A DNA stretch of 64,000 nt from Blastomussa wellsi. Lineage: Eukaryota > Cnidaria > Anthozoa > Scleractinia > Plerogyridae. A program made the position numbers and the translations under genes. This document shows, piece by piece, positions 25,201 to 32,650 of the stretch. Numbering within the stretch: position 1 is the stretch's first letter; the number at the start of each line of letters is the position of its first letter. The notes beneath the pieces are model-generated. The model saw nothing but the letters and a program-made list of their open reading frames with translations, did not search any database and was not told the DNA's origin. The stretch is from the NCBI GenBank assembly GCA_947652115.1, contig OX393568.1, positions 8,348,675-8,412,674 of the forward strand, read 5' to 3'.

Positions 25201-28200
25201 GTATAAATCTACTTGACGTTCAAAACGTAACAACAAGAATATCTAAATATTTTTAGACAGTGATAACACTTCACAAATGCAAATACGCAAACACCATTTT
25301 GTTGAGAACTGCTACTCACATTCTATCACAGAATAGATGGTGGGCAGTGTAGCCAATGAGAGAACAGTATTTGTGATAGAACGCTAGTAGATTTATACCA
25401 GTTGCTGATAGTTATTGCTCCATGCATGTGTTGCAATAACTGCGCTCAATGTTTGACATATTGCATGGATAGATACAGAGTATTGTTTATGCAATACAGA
25501 AAAGTTCTACTGAAACAACAGTTATTTTCTTGGAAAACAGTGTAATAACTAATAAGCTTATCATAAGCAAAACAGAAATGCAAATGAGGTGAATTTGGAG
25601 AGTGATTATCACTAAAAGCAGCTGTGAACAGAACAGTATGACTGACTAGAGGATCTTATTAATAACAATTTAATTTGAAGTTTTCTTAGCCTGTGGACAG
25701 GCTTCCTGAACACTCAGGCGGTGGGGTCATGTGAAGGGAAGCCTGCATTCATCTTCCAAAATCGCGGCTACCGCCCACAAGTACCCCACAAATTGCTTAG
25801 CTTGTCAATTGTCAAATTTTAACCAATCCGCACAAGCGGAAAGTCAAAATTCTAAATCAAGATAAACAACCTGAAATCTTGGCACTCGGTTGCTTGCATG
25901 GAAAACTCCAAAAAATAAAAGAGAATTGAAGGTGTGATTTTCTTGCAATTCCTCTGGCAAGCATTTCGCAGTAAGAATCTCCAGCCTGACTGAGATACTG
26001 CGTAAACCATGCACAGCATAGCTTTTAATTGAGGAAGACATGTGAAACTCTGTAGTAATTTGCTAAATCTGTAAACACAAAGACAAAGCGGCTAAATAAA
26101 CAACGATGAAGTAAAATCTACGCAAGATGCCTATCAGATAACAACACCGCGATCGTCTCAAATCAGTTACTGTTCGATTCACAAACTAAAGAATGAAAAC
26201 TGAAAGCAACTTGAAAACGTGGATTTCTTAGCTTGTCAACTATCAAATTAATGTTAACCAATCAGCACTTTGTGTCCAAAATTTGGACACAGAACATTTG
26301 ATTATTCTTAGACTCACATGCAGGCTCCACTGCTCAGGGCTTAGCGCCAAAAATAGCACCCCTCGCAGACTTGAGCCGGTTTGCTAAAAAATGCAACATA
26401 CACACAAAGCAACATGTCACAGCAATTTGCCAACTCGTGTGTTCAGACCTTAATGGCTGTGAAAGGAAGACAGTTTGTGGAAGAAGTCACTGACGCACCT
26501 TTTTGGGTTCGGGAAATAATGGATGATCTCCAGAGCTCTGAAATAAACATAAAAAACAGTAATTAAGTCTTATACAGTAAAAAAATGCTCATTTACATGT
26601 TGAAAACTCAACAATCACAATCTTCCCTAAGAAACATTAATAGTTGCAGATTATCTTGACATTCAGAATTTGGGATTGGAGCCAAGCAATTAAAAAGAAG
26701 CTAGAGGATTGGCACAAGACTAGCACTACTGCTGATGTTCCTGACCGAGCATATTTCAGTTTTCGTATGTTGGAAACGATTACCGACCATTGCAGAAATC
26801 TGGGATGTGTGGGGAAAATAGAAACACTCCCGATTTTCCCGAAATTACTCTTTTTACATGAATGTTCTCTTGAACCTTGTACATAAGACCTGACCTTCCA
26901 TCCACAAGTTTAAACCAAATCAAGTTAAACATTTCTTTGTGATAAACAGTGTCAAAACAATATGTACATAGTCACTTTTTGAAACCAACAAGTTTTTACA
27001 TCCACTTAATACTTTTTATGTGCTCACCATCATCTCAATATTTTACATACATTGAACAACATTTCTTTTTGAACAAGAATATATTACAGTTGTAAGATTG
27101 CACGGCTTTCTTGACAGACTTTATCGAGTCCATTATGTACAGCTAATGTCTAGATCATTTTGTAAAGAAAAAAATCAAACATGTTTTTTTCCAATTTCTA
27201 CATACTGAGGAATGGAATTGACGATGACTGTAAAGCAATCCCAACAGTCCACGCCTGGTGTATCAGTGTGAATTATGGAAGGTTTGGAAGGTGTCTGAAG
27301 GTGTCTTTCAGACAAAGGCAATTAAACTTTGCGACCCTAGTTTTAAGCTTGCTTATTCTCTGTCTAGGCTAACTTTAATTTATAATCCAATAATTCTATT
27401 CGTGGTGCATTAAAAAATTATATGCCAGATTAACTGGACAGACAACTAGTGACATGCACCACACAATATTTAAAGATAAAAAACAAGCTGGCATTCGACT
27501 ATTAACAATATAGTCATCTACCTCACAAAGATAATGACCCAGAACAGACAATATTGTTAATATGTGACCTCTTGAACATTGGACAAATATAAATAATTAC
27601 CTTTGGTATCACAACAGATCAAAACAAGGTCAAACGTAAAGAGGTTGTTGTTTTCTAAGCCAGAAAACCCACTTGCCATCTGCTCTTAATTAAAAGCCTG
27701 GGTGGGTTATGCAATTTAAAGAGTTTTATATATGGGAATTTACAAGCTTTGTGCTCATTGGCATTATATATGTCTGTGAAGAAAATATATTAGCATCCTC
27801 CTTATGTCATCTAGGTTATCTAACATGTCTGGGAAAATTTGTTGGTTTGTCGAGGGTTTTCTTCATTCCCCATCACATGTCTGGAGCTACGTCACGGTTC
27901 CTGCATTTTCAAAATAGTCAATACTCAACCTTCTTTGGTGTTTTTCTTCCTTAGCAAACTATTAGTTTAAGGTTTCCTACATTTTAAGAGTAATTTGGTT
28001 CATCACAAAAAAAATAACTCAAAACATCGTGACGTAGCTCCTTTAACAATACAATGACGACATAAAGTGAAATTAGACATTGATCAATACTGAATATGAA
28101 AGAGTTAAATGGTCGCACTTACAGATGCCTGTCTTGATAGTCTTGCTCGTCGTCGCCGTTCTTCTTCTCTCTCTCGCTCATGAATTGCTAATCTAAAGTG

Positions 28201-31200
28201 ACAACAAACATGTACATGCTTAGTCACAAATAATCACAAAATGGTGATTTCTATTTTTAATGAAAACAACTGCAACATAATAGCCAACACGCATTCTTAG
28301 GGGTTAAGTCTGCAAGCAAGCTCTGTTAATTGTGGTAGAAAACAATTAACAAGTATCAAGCTATGAATTACTAGTTAGCCAACGTGGCATTTCAGACAGA
28401 CTGTAACGTTTTTCAGACCTAGTTTAATTGCTAGTAAACATACTGGTCATAGAAGCTCCATGCAGTGATTGCAGTCAAATGCAATTATTTAAACAAATTA
28501 TCACAATGCCCATAATTATATATGGCCAAGACTATTTGTCTGATATATCTCCTAAGAGCTGCACAACACCAGTTTATCTGGTGAAAAGTGTGATTTGTTT
28601 ACATTTTTCTGAATAACAATTCAACAATTATTATTAATGCTGCTCTATATATCTTGTAAACATTGTCTGATTTGTGCCTGTTCAGACAAAGACATCATCA
28701 GTCAAGTATCAAACAACATCTCAAGCGATTTTGTGGAATTAACATAAATATTAAGAATTGATTTTCAATGATCACTGTAACTGTAAAATTTCAATTTGAG
28801 AAGCAGTCATGCTGATCCTACAAAGTCATTTTCTACATTCTTCTTCAGAGGATTTATCTAAGATATATTTAAAATGGCGCAGGAGTGTCGACACTGAGGC
28901 GAAGGCCGCTGGAATGACGTGGGCCGAGCTGAAGAGGACCAGCCAAAACAGTGCTCGCTGAAGAGTGCTGTTGCGGCCCTTTGTTCCCCAAGGAACAGCT
29001 ATTCCGAATACTGCGCCAGCTAGTCTGAATGTTAGGTCAGTTTTGAGCGTGATAATGGAGAAATAAAATGGAAACAGCTGCCTACTTTTTGGATGGAACC
29101 TGCTACTCAAAAACCTACTGACAACCCTGTAAAAGGCATAACCATATTTAAAATGACTCTAAATGCATTTTCATGTACATAAATCCAACTTTCCTAAGTT
29201 CCTTTCCTCCCAATTGTTCAAGAGCTTGCAAACTACAGTTTATTTCAAACAAAAGCAGAACTAAAGCAAGATTCGTACACCAACCACAATATTGTTAAAG
29301 ACTAATTTTCCTACTGCATGCATGCAGTATAAACACACCAAGTTAAATTTGTTATTCAAGTTACATGTACTCAAGCCAACTGAATCATTTTAACTCAAAG
29401 TTATGAACAAACCTACATTCACAATTACTGGAACAATCTGATTACACATAAAACAACAGAGATTTTTTCAAACCAAAAACCAATGGCATCTTTATGTTTT
29501 AATGAATACTACTGCTACTGTCTTTTCAGCTGTCAGTTTTTTTTTTCTCCTACCATAATTGGGATGGCATTAATACACTTCTGCCACCTTTCATCACAAG
29601 ATAATCTCCTGAGTATCCTGTGCATGTTTTTAACATATACATGTATCACATGTTACATTAGCCTTCAAGCCATGATCAAATGTTATATATCACATCATGC
29701 ATGTTTACAGAAAGTTGGCATGGTAATAATTAGACTTAAGACACTCGAGCTCTGAACTTAGAAATGTACAACTTACAAATCAAATGTTTGTGCCTTACAA
29801 CCTATTGCGTCACTGTCAAAATTGATGAACACCGCATAGAATTCATAGCCAATAACCAACACAGACTTAAACGTTATTCAACCAGAACTTAAAGCATTTT
29901 GTACAGATACAAGTATTTCCGTAACATGTCCCAACTGTGCCCAAGCCATTCTTATAATTTGATTGTTAAGTGGCAAAGAATAATTATCTAAATTATGTAA
30001 AAGTCCACTGCCAAGTTAGAAATTGCCAATCAATGCAAATTTCTTCCAAAATAATGAACAAGTTAGTTGTTTTGCAAGCCAATTTTTTTTATTCACTATT
30101 ACATTGATGCTGAGCTATTTTAGCTGCTAAACATGTTGACATCTGTGAACTGGGTATGGGTGAATAATACCACATGCTGACACAAGGGAAGAGTGTCGTG
30201 ATCAGCATATCCACATACTTAGCTCACTAATCTTTGTTAGTAAACATGAGCACTGTCTGAAAACCATTTTAAACTAGTTTTCTGTTGGTTTTATGATTGC
30301 ACTTTTACATTTCCCTTTGGCCCAACCATCTCCCTGAGTTACCACAGACTGTATTTAAACACAACCTAACAAAAGTACAAAGCATGTTGATGAAAAGTTT
30401 TGAATGTTAGGACTGCCTTTAGAGAGGTAACTTACTTGCAAAACAGTGTTAACGCTGTGGTTGTATTAGCTCATAATGAGTTCGATTGAACAGTCAGCTG
30501 GTCAAAGAAGGGATCACAAGTTTGGTAATTTACATGAAATTGGTGACAAGATAACACTGAGACGCAAAACAAAATTTCCCAATAGGGGTTGCACAGAATT
30601 TGAAGATCAATAAGGGTTGCCCACAGTGATTCTACCATAAAGACTAGCCATGGCATATACCCACGAGTGTCTGGAGACCTGCGTACAAATCCAAACGGCA
30701 GGCTGTTAAAGTGGAACTGAAGCCCACTTGGAAACTATTTCAATTGACAGACAGGTACAGATGGCGATTTCCAGTAACACTGAATTCCGATTAAATGCGG
30801 TTTCAGTATAATGCAATAACAAAAATGATTGCCGTTCCCAAACTCAGGAAGTTAAAATAATTCATTATGAACCAATTCTCGGTAATAATAATCTTTACAT
30901 TTCCTGCCGACGTACGCAATAAAACAAAAATTAACGAAACAAAATCTTCGCAGACATCCAAAGGAACAATTTGAAATTGTGCATAAATAGCCGATTTCGA
31001 ACAGATCTGTTTTGAAAATTTCTAGCAATATTTAGCGGAAGCTAACCCGACTAAGGCTTGAATGCCATCTGTCTAAAGTTTCCCTCAAAGAAATCACACA
31101 ACAAACGCCACAAAACGTGCCCATTGAAAAGGGGATGAAATTCGCAATTACAAAAAAAAGGAATTAAATCTAATCTTGTCCTTTTCTAAAATACTCGTGT

Positions 31201-32209
31201 CAGCCAACAACAGCCAGACACTATCAAGGAATTGTTTGACCGCATGTAGTCAACGGGGAGAAGGAAAGGTAGAAAGACTTAACAACAGGCGAAATACGAA
31301 AAGTTTGAATGTACTTGATCATAAACAAATTTAACACCAACCTGTGAACAGCCCAGAATAATTTCTTATGGCACAATCGTTATTAACCTCGGCGGGTTTG
31401 GTAATAAAGGAAAGTGAATTGGCCAGAAAGGTGAACTTTGTTTCTTCAGTTTTCTCTCACGAACGACAAGAGCAATGTTCCGATTTCATAAACACCCAAA
31501 AAATCTTCTCTTCCCTTGCCATACGGGCATATGAAATTACAGACGATAAAATGAACTGCAGAAGAACATGTTTCGAATGATATTAGACTCAAAGAAATAT
31601 AAATTGCTTTAGATCGCGAGCGAAAAACCACAAACAAAAGCTGTTAACCCTTTAAATCATGAGCAATACCACGATCAGCCTTCATTGTTTAGCAAAGAAC
31701 ATATCAATTTAACGACTTCGGGAATTATTTTTCAACGTGACGTACGAAACGTTGAGAATTACGATAATTGCTCGATAGAATCCGAAACCGTAAAATGACT
31801 CTCAGATTTTGTGCCAAGACTAACTCGGCTTGCTCGATTGATCTGTTGAGTATAACTTGGAACTAACAAATTATCAGAAGAACTTTCAAGAAATATAAGA
31901 ATTGGGAACGGAAGCTAGCTCTCCCACGTACAAATTCTGAGGGGGCGGTAAAATGAACACGAAATTAAAACGTAAACTTTCTTTAGCAAGATCACCGAAA
32001 CTTTTCCTTTACCTTGAATATGTTTTGAAACAGCGATTACTCAGACAACAGACGTTCCCTCTCGACAAAATTATCACTAAGTTTGCCGACAACAATGTCT
32101 ATAAACTACAATACAAGCGTTTTCAATGCGCCATATTGACGAGAACTACGCTCTATCACATAACGAAATAAAGCGCAAAATCTCTTTAAAGTACTCACCC
32201 AGACGACAT
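3574..32209 (-). CDS. AFF: AF4/FMR2 family member (AFF/lilliputian homologue), complete 22-exon coding region
   Basis: AFF proteins are nuclear scaffolds of the super elongation complex that recruit P-TEFb (CDK9/cyclin T) to paused RNA polymerase II. Coding exons on the minus strand: 32199-32209, 28123-28192, 24562-24603, 23629-24314, 21649-21673, 18050-18097, 16901-17039, 16711-16793, 16490-16524, 16194-16362, 13975-15197, 12525-12833, 11157-11220, 10710-10784, 10318-10382, 9476-9553, 9211-9283, 8375-8395, 7250-7299, 5695-5966, 4356-4404, 3574-3655. All junctions are GT-AG, phases agree throughout, and the sum is 3669 nt (1222 residues plus stop), within the vertebrate AFF range of about 1160-1310. 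Seen in order: basic N-terminus (HERERE), the LGKFD block, EMQQVAPPLTGIHTP (residues 295-309), a Ser/Asp tract (about 393-416), VRIDLSLLKRIPRLPG, and the helical C-terminal homology domain (about 947-1222). Assignment to AFF1/2/3/4 is not meaningful in an animal with one copy. Splice choices are read by eye, without transcript data. Confidence 0.93.
4356..4404 (-). CDS. AFF: AFF coding exon 21 (49 nt)
   Basis: In phase after exon 20 it reads DFFMDLDRKCGPLTLH, matching the EFFNDLDLLMGPVTLHSS block at the AFF C-terminus. Acceptor TTTTTTCTCAACAG, donor GTACTTCA. Confidence 0.93.
4595..4730. mobile_element. Foldback MITE in AFF intron 20/21
   Basis: Nearly complete palindrome: AATAAAATGACTT...GGAATATTGTTTATTTG...TAGTGTCATTTG mirrored by CAAATGACACTA...AATAAACAATATTCC...AAGTCATTTTATT. 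A second member of the family is at 50384-50498. Confidence 0.8.
5695..5966 (-). CDS. AFF: AFF coding exon 20
   Basis: Starts ITGTPSPLSPTPSPSGSVGS, matching the TGTPSPMSPNPSPASSVGS stretch, then NVCIPQKIHAMTQQHVLLVN and YSQDMWDQAQPVVHEFR, matching VSIPQRIHQM... and SYDYWEMAD. The reading frame runs on to a stop at 5651, but a donor GTAAAATA at 5694 and the perfect fit of the next two exons show that the exon ends here. Confidence 0.93.
6010..6235 (-). mobile_element. Head-truncated SINE copy in AFF intron 19/20
   Basis: About 200 bp shared with the full SINE at 57421-57727 (GGAGCTTATCCC, GAATGCTAGTCCATCG, GGGTTACCCCCCAGCA, ACACCTGGGTG, GTCTTGCCCAAGAACACAA), same orientation. Similarity stops before the tRNA-like promoter, as expected for a 5'-truncated copy. 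Confidence 0.8.
7250..7299 (-). CDS. AFF: AFF coding exon 19
   Basis: Encodes GPPKSTQAPSPYTSNT, matching NSSKAAQAPSPW. Acceptor TTTCTGTTCAG, donor GTGAGTCG. Confidence 0.9.
7587..7871. mobile_element. Foldback MITE (CTCGTCCCCAGAGC family)
   Basis: A 285-bp palindrome. Ends ATTCTCGTCCCCAGAGCCGC / GCGGCTCTGGGGATGAGAAT; inner arms AAAGGGAATCCAATCACATC / GATGTGATTGGACTCCCTTT; short central loop near 7720-7735. GGTTGT occurs just outside both ends (7579 and 7874), a possible 9-10-bp target duplication. It explains all the overlapping ORFs here. Confidence 0.88.
8375..8395 (-). CDS. AFF: AFF coding exon 18, 21-nt microexon
   Basis: Exactly seven codons, MVTEHFR, between TTGTTGAATCTGCAG and GTAAGGTT. 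It supplies the residues matching ALIDYFK between RDHAVKYSK and the SSKAAQAPSP segment of AFF4, so the alignment has a gap without it. Confidence 0.85.
9211..9283 (-). CDS. AFF: AFF coding exon 17
   Basis: With the TG left by exon 16 it reads CMRIQSILYMRLYKLRKDSV then MRNVK, aligned with [25 protein letters not shown]. Acceptor TTCCTTATTAG, donor GTAAGATA. Confidence 0.92.
9476..9553 (-). CDS. AFF: AFF coding exon 16
   Basis: Encodes YTMRNFVNRYTHRSDRVPDK followed by RLSVL, aligned with the [23 protein letters not shown] helix pair. Acceptor GTTTTTAG, donor GTGAGGAT. Confidence 0.9.
10318..10382 (-). CDS. AFF: AFF coding exon 15
   Basis: Encodes QNEESESRSAFQMYSETLDL plus L, matching the ESKSPYTMYSETVELIR helix. 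Acceptor TTTCTTTCTTTAG, donor GTGACCAG. Confidence 0.93.
10710..10784 (-). CDS. AFF: AFF coding exon 14
   Basis: Encodes TDKEAKAFLYVDAVLHFA followed by RCGKAIE, equivalent to the helix ALNYxEAALSFIECGNAME. Acceptor ACTTATTTGCAG, donor GTATGTAC, phase 0 on both sides. Confidence 0.93.
11157..11220 (-). CDS. AFF: AFF coding exon 13, start of C-terminal homology domain
   Basis: Encodes PYGPDHYLAEAKRLKHKADSS, one of the best conserved AFF blocks (YYMQEAKRxKHKAD). Acceptor TTATTCTTTCAG, donor GTAAGCAC. Confidence 0.95.
11612..12442. mobile_element. DNA transposon with CAGGGCTTGAAATT ends and 5-bp TSD
   Basis: Left end CAGGGCTTGAAATTGCGAC; right end AATTTCAAGCCCTG; flanked by TTATA on both sides (11607-11611 and 12443-12447). 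Both ends have GCGAC-type subterminal repeats. No transposase is visible. Short CAGGG ends and a 5-bp duplication resemble the hAT5 group; that grouping is inferred. Confidence 0.8.
12525..12833 (-). CDS. AFF: AFF coding exon 12
   Basis: In the phase set by exon 11 the exon is open for all 309 nt: KKSRERSFSSSSTN..., then HRKRSPSQEKDSYRIKRQRH and, at the end, DISRFYDSEPRV. A longer ATG ORF in another frame overlaps it and is a shadow. Acceptor TTTTATTAACTGCAG, donor GTAAGTAAT. Confidence 0.88.
12887..13220. mobile_element. Short DNA element, CAGGGTTGCCAC ends, 5-bp TSD
   Basis: The ends CAGGGTTGCCAC / GTGGCAACCCTG are perfect inverted repeats, flanked by CTTTG at 12882-12886 and 13221-13225. 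The interior repeats TTCCCTGACTTTTCCCTGACC. No coding capacity. It lies 53 bp from AFF exon 12. Confidence 0.85.
13277..13582. mobile_element. Second member of the TTCCCTGACC element family, 5-bp TSD
   Basis: Ends CATGGTTGCCACAG / CTGTGGCAACCATG, flanked by TGAGT at 13272-13276 and 13583-13587. It shares the CCCTGAC-rich interior with the element at 12887-13220. Confidence 0.85.
13975..15197 (-). CDS. AFF: AFF coding exon 11, large central exon
   Basis: At 1223 nt this is the largest exon. It opens with PSCGRSWDLDHFVSAL, equivalent to the KWQLDNWL motif that follows the serine-rich part of AFF proteins. It then runs through lysine/serine-rich disordered sequence to VRIDLSLLKRIPRLPG, the family's VKIDLxLLxRIP motif, and a basic end (PKRKLSDVKP...TPKKVK) that could serve nuclear import. 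Acceptor ATATTCATTTCAG, donor GTAAGCAG. Confidence 0.93.
15368..16117. repeat. Direct duplication in AFF intron 10/11
   Basis: The copy at about 15368-15615 recurs at about 15651-16117: GTTAAAACAAAGA, GAGGTTTGGATACCC, CTCAGTTTTTGTTT-like, CAGTGTTTCATTG, GGATATCCC. The second copy is longer because it contains the MITE at 15701-15917. Confidence 0.75.
15701..15917. mobile_element. Foldback MITE with TACAGTGCAAC ends
   Basis: TACAGTGCAACAAACTCAAC at the left is mirrored by GTTGAGTTAGTTGCACTGTA at the right, and the similarity continues inward on both arms (CCCAACxGTTTTTT, TTTCATCAG/CTGATGAAA). It interrupts the second copy of the surrounding duplication, so it inserted after the duplication. 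Confidence 0.85.
16194..16362 (-). CDS. AFF: AFF coding exon 10, Ser/Asp-rich transactivation segment
   Basis: Encodes ETRHRSHSTSTSGSSSDDSD followed by a run of Ser-Asp repeats, matching the phosphoserine-rich transactivation segment (SSSGSSSDSE type) of AFF proteins. Ends at ...SSSPK before GTACACC, a weaker donor that is fixed by phase with exon 11. Confidence 0.88.
16490..16524 (-). CDS. AFF: AFF coding exon 9 (35 nt)
   Basis: Encodes DHQPTSLSKPC plus two bases of a lysine codon. Acceptor TGCTTCTTAAG, donor GTAAGTTAT. Supported mainly by exact phase continuity with exons 8 and 10. Confidence 0.8.
16711..16793 (-). CDS. AFF: AFF coding exon 8, acidic LxDDL motif
   Basis: Encodes GLLVDDLMLTDESDDEH, equivalent to the LEDDLKLSSDEED acidic stretch of vertebrate AFF proteins. 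Donor GTAAGTATT, acceptor TTCTTGGTTAG. Confidence 0.9.
16901..17039 (-). CDS. AFF: AFF coding exon 7, PPLTxIHTP motif
   Basis: Starts GAG ATG CAG CAG (EMQQVAPPLTGIHTP) after the acceptor TTATTTCTGCAG and ends in AGT G before GTAAGTTG. PPLTxIHTP is a signature of the AFF family. The tail (STKRKAS) is basic. Confidence 0.92.
18050..18097 (-). CDS. AFF: AFF coding exon 6, first half of the conserved IEDMLKEM-like motif
   Basis: Encodes ENLSVNEPTSVEKIIA, continuing into EMQQVAPPLTGIHTP in exon 7; together they match the AFF DIEDMLKEM...PPLTAIHTP motif. Donor GTAATATC. The acceptor is a tandem CAGCAG, so an extra glutamine (exon from 18100) is possible without changing frame. Confidence 0.88.
20060..20160. 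repeat. TTTA-type low-complexity tract
   Basis: Almost entirely T and A with repeated TTTATTTA units, in the 3.5-kb AFF intron 5/6, which otherwise shows nothing recognisable. Confidence 0.8.
21649..21673 (-). CDS. AFF: AFF coding exon 5, 25-nt microexon
   Basis: Acceptor TCTTTTCTTCAG and donor GTAAGTTT flank 25 nt encoding the end of an arginine codon and NLPASSQE. It converts phase 2 to phase 0 exactly as the flanking exons require. A hAT transposon lies 57 bp upstream of its acceptor (in plus coordinates, immediately to the right). Confidence 0.8.
22034..22339 (+). pseudogene. BED-type zinc-finger fragment of a hAT transposase
   Basis: The frame contains SAVWKYYGFPTKDG, then CKICFATFKYCAGSTSSMSA and HLKSQHS, i.e. 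the C-x2-C...H-x4-H pattern of BED fingers that bind transposon ends. After the finger the frame runs into noncoding sequence and stops. An intact hAT transposase would continue for several hundred residues with the dimerisation domain, so this is a relic. Its placement inside matching TIRs confirms its origin. Confidence 0.85.
22404..22631. repeat. 117-bp tandem duplication inside the hAT element
   Basis: GAAAGAACTCAAA...GAACACTGACA...CCTTGAAATAGATTAATAAT...CCTGTTACTATTGTATCCTCA occurs at 22404-22512 and again at 22521-22631 with a few differences. Confidence 0.9.
23218..23250. repeat. Poly-C/poly-A low-complexity tract
   Basis: A run of about 19 C followed by AAAAAAAAA. Comparable mononucleotide G or C runs occur at about 3900-3916, 10869-10884, 39348-39360, 40386-40407 and 63749-63765. 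Confidence 0.9.
23424..23465 (-). mobile_element. Short SINE fragment
   Basis: ACACCTGGGTGAAGCGAGGC and GAGAGTTAAGTGTTTTGC match part of the body of the SINE at 57421-57727. Only about 45 bp remain. Confidence 0.6.
23629..24314 (-). CDS. AFF: AFF coding exon 4
   Basis: Begins ATLGKFDTIGSSLLQHSSHL and continues GIQRLPQTPVEGDQ, matching the conserved AFF block LGNYEE...SHLVGIPK...PQTP. The rest is low-complexity Lys/Ser/Thr-rich sequence typical of AFF linkers; HLKSPTL occurs twice and LPHLKSP once. Acceptor TTTTCATTAG, donor GTAAGAAG. No methionine lies near the exon start, so the exon is longer than any ATG-initiated reading of it. Confidence 0.9.
24562..24603 (-). CDS. AFF: AFF coding exon 3 (42 nt)
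   Basis: Encodes VQPSVEDALQQKIQ, which corresponds to the SSRIQ-type helix just before the LGNYEE block in other AFF proteins. Acceptor GGCCCGTAG, donor GTAAAAATT, phase 0 on both sides. In AFF4 this neighbourhood binds cyclin T1/CDK9; that role here is inferred. Confidence 0.85.
26086..26170 (+). repeat. Repeat shared with 61700-61780
   Basis: GCGGCTAAATAAACAAC...AGTAAAATCT...GCAAGA...TATCAGATAACA...ATCTCAAATC-like order is shared with 61700-61780 (GTGGCTAAATTAAATAAACA...AGTAAAATCTCTGCAAGA...TATCAGATAACACC...ATCTCAAATCTG). Dispersed repeat of unknown class. Confidence 0.6.
28123..28192 (-). CDS. AFF: AFF coding exon 2, basic N-terminal motif
   Basis: Encodes LAIHEREREEERRRRARLSR plus QAS (residues 5-27), matching the charged NLLRxRERERR-type N-terminus of animal AFF proteins. 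Acceptor CACTTTAG and donor GTAAGTGCG. It is separated from exon 1 by a 4-kb intron. Confidence 0.88.
28870..28990 (+). pseudogene. 3' end of a non-LTR retrotransposon reverse transcriptase, decayed
   Basis: In one frame VDTEAKAAGMTWAELKRTSQ, then a frame change to AVAALCSP. This resembles the usual end of RTE/CR1-like polyproteins (EA...G.TW.ELK..A.DR.RWR..V.ALCS). A stop after NSAR and a frameshift show decay. It is in AFF intron 1/2, on the opposite strand. Confidence 0.5.
32199..32209 (-). CDS. AFF: AFF coding exon 1 (start codon, 11 nt)
   Basis: Contains only ATG TCG TCT GG before the donor GTGAGT. The last two bases join an A at 28192 to make a glycine codon, giving MSSGLAIHERERE. The start is chosen because the next exon is open only in this phase and AFF proteins begin with a short leader before a basic RERERR-like stretch. 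The 5' UTR continues to higher coordinates. Confidence 0.85.
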
Positions 32210-32650
32210 TCCCCCAGTGTGAAAATTTGTACTTCTCAGGCTATTACTCGTCTGACTTTGACTCATAACACAAAAAATGTCCGTAGAAATTGAGAGAGAA
32301 GGAGCAAAGCAGTGCCCAATATACAGGAGATTTCGCCACTCTTCGAAAGAACATCAACACTGTCTGTGGTGGTCGAGAACCAAAGGTGAACTCTACGCGA
32401 CAAAACAAGTCTAAACCCCGGTCAAGAAAGAGGTGATTCCTCAGACAATTTGGGAGGAAGTTAGCGCTTTTGAAGCCTTGCTTTCTTTGCCTACATATTC
32501 GATACCCTGCTAAAACAAAACCAGTTCAGAATTTGAAGTCCTTCATCCGCTAAAAATCTGGAGATTTCGGGCAGCTGTGTGACGCACAATTCACACCCCA
32601 CGTGACGCAGGCGACTTTTCCATTGGGCGAGCGCCTGTCAATCAACCAGC
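32210..32650 (-). promoter_or_regulatory. AFF 5' UTR and probable promoter
   Basis: Directly upstream of the start codon. On the minus strand it holds a CCAAT box (CCCAATGG at about 32611-32619), a CACGTG E-box near 32600 and two GACGCA-type sites, and it has more CpG than the introns around it. No TATA box is evident. The transcription start cannot be placed from sequence. Confidence 0.45.

Noticed and set aside
26324..26389. Possible extra AFF exon: TTTTTTAG acceptor, 66 nt open in phase 0, GTGAGT donor.
   Set aside because: The peptide (GSSLRGVLFLALSPEQW) has no clear match to AFF, and the sequence looks like dispersed repeat (CAGTGGAGCCTGCATG). Recorded because it would keep the frame.
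26381..26886. Two plus ORFs (62 and 80 codons) in AFF intron 2/3.
   Set aside because: No recognised domain, no supporting splice links, and neighbouring sequence is repetitive.
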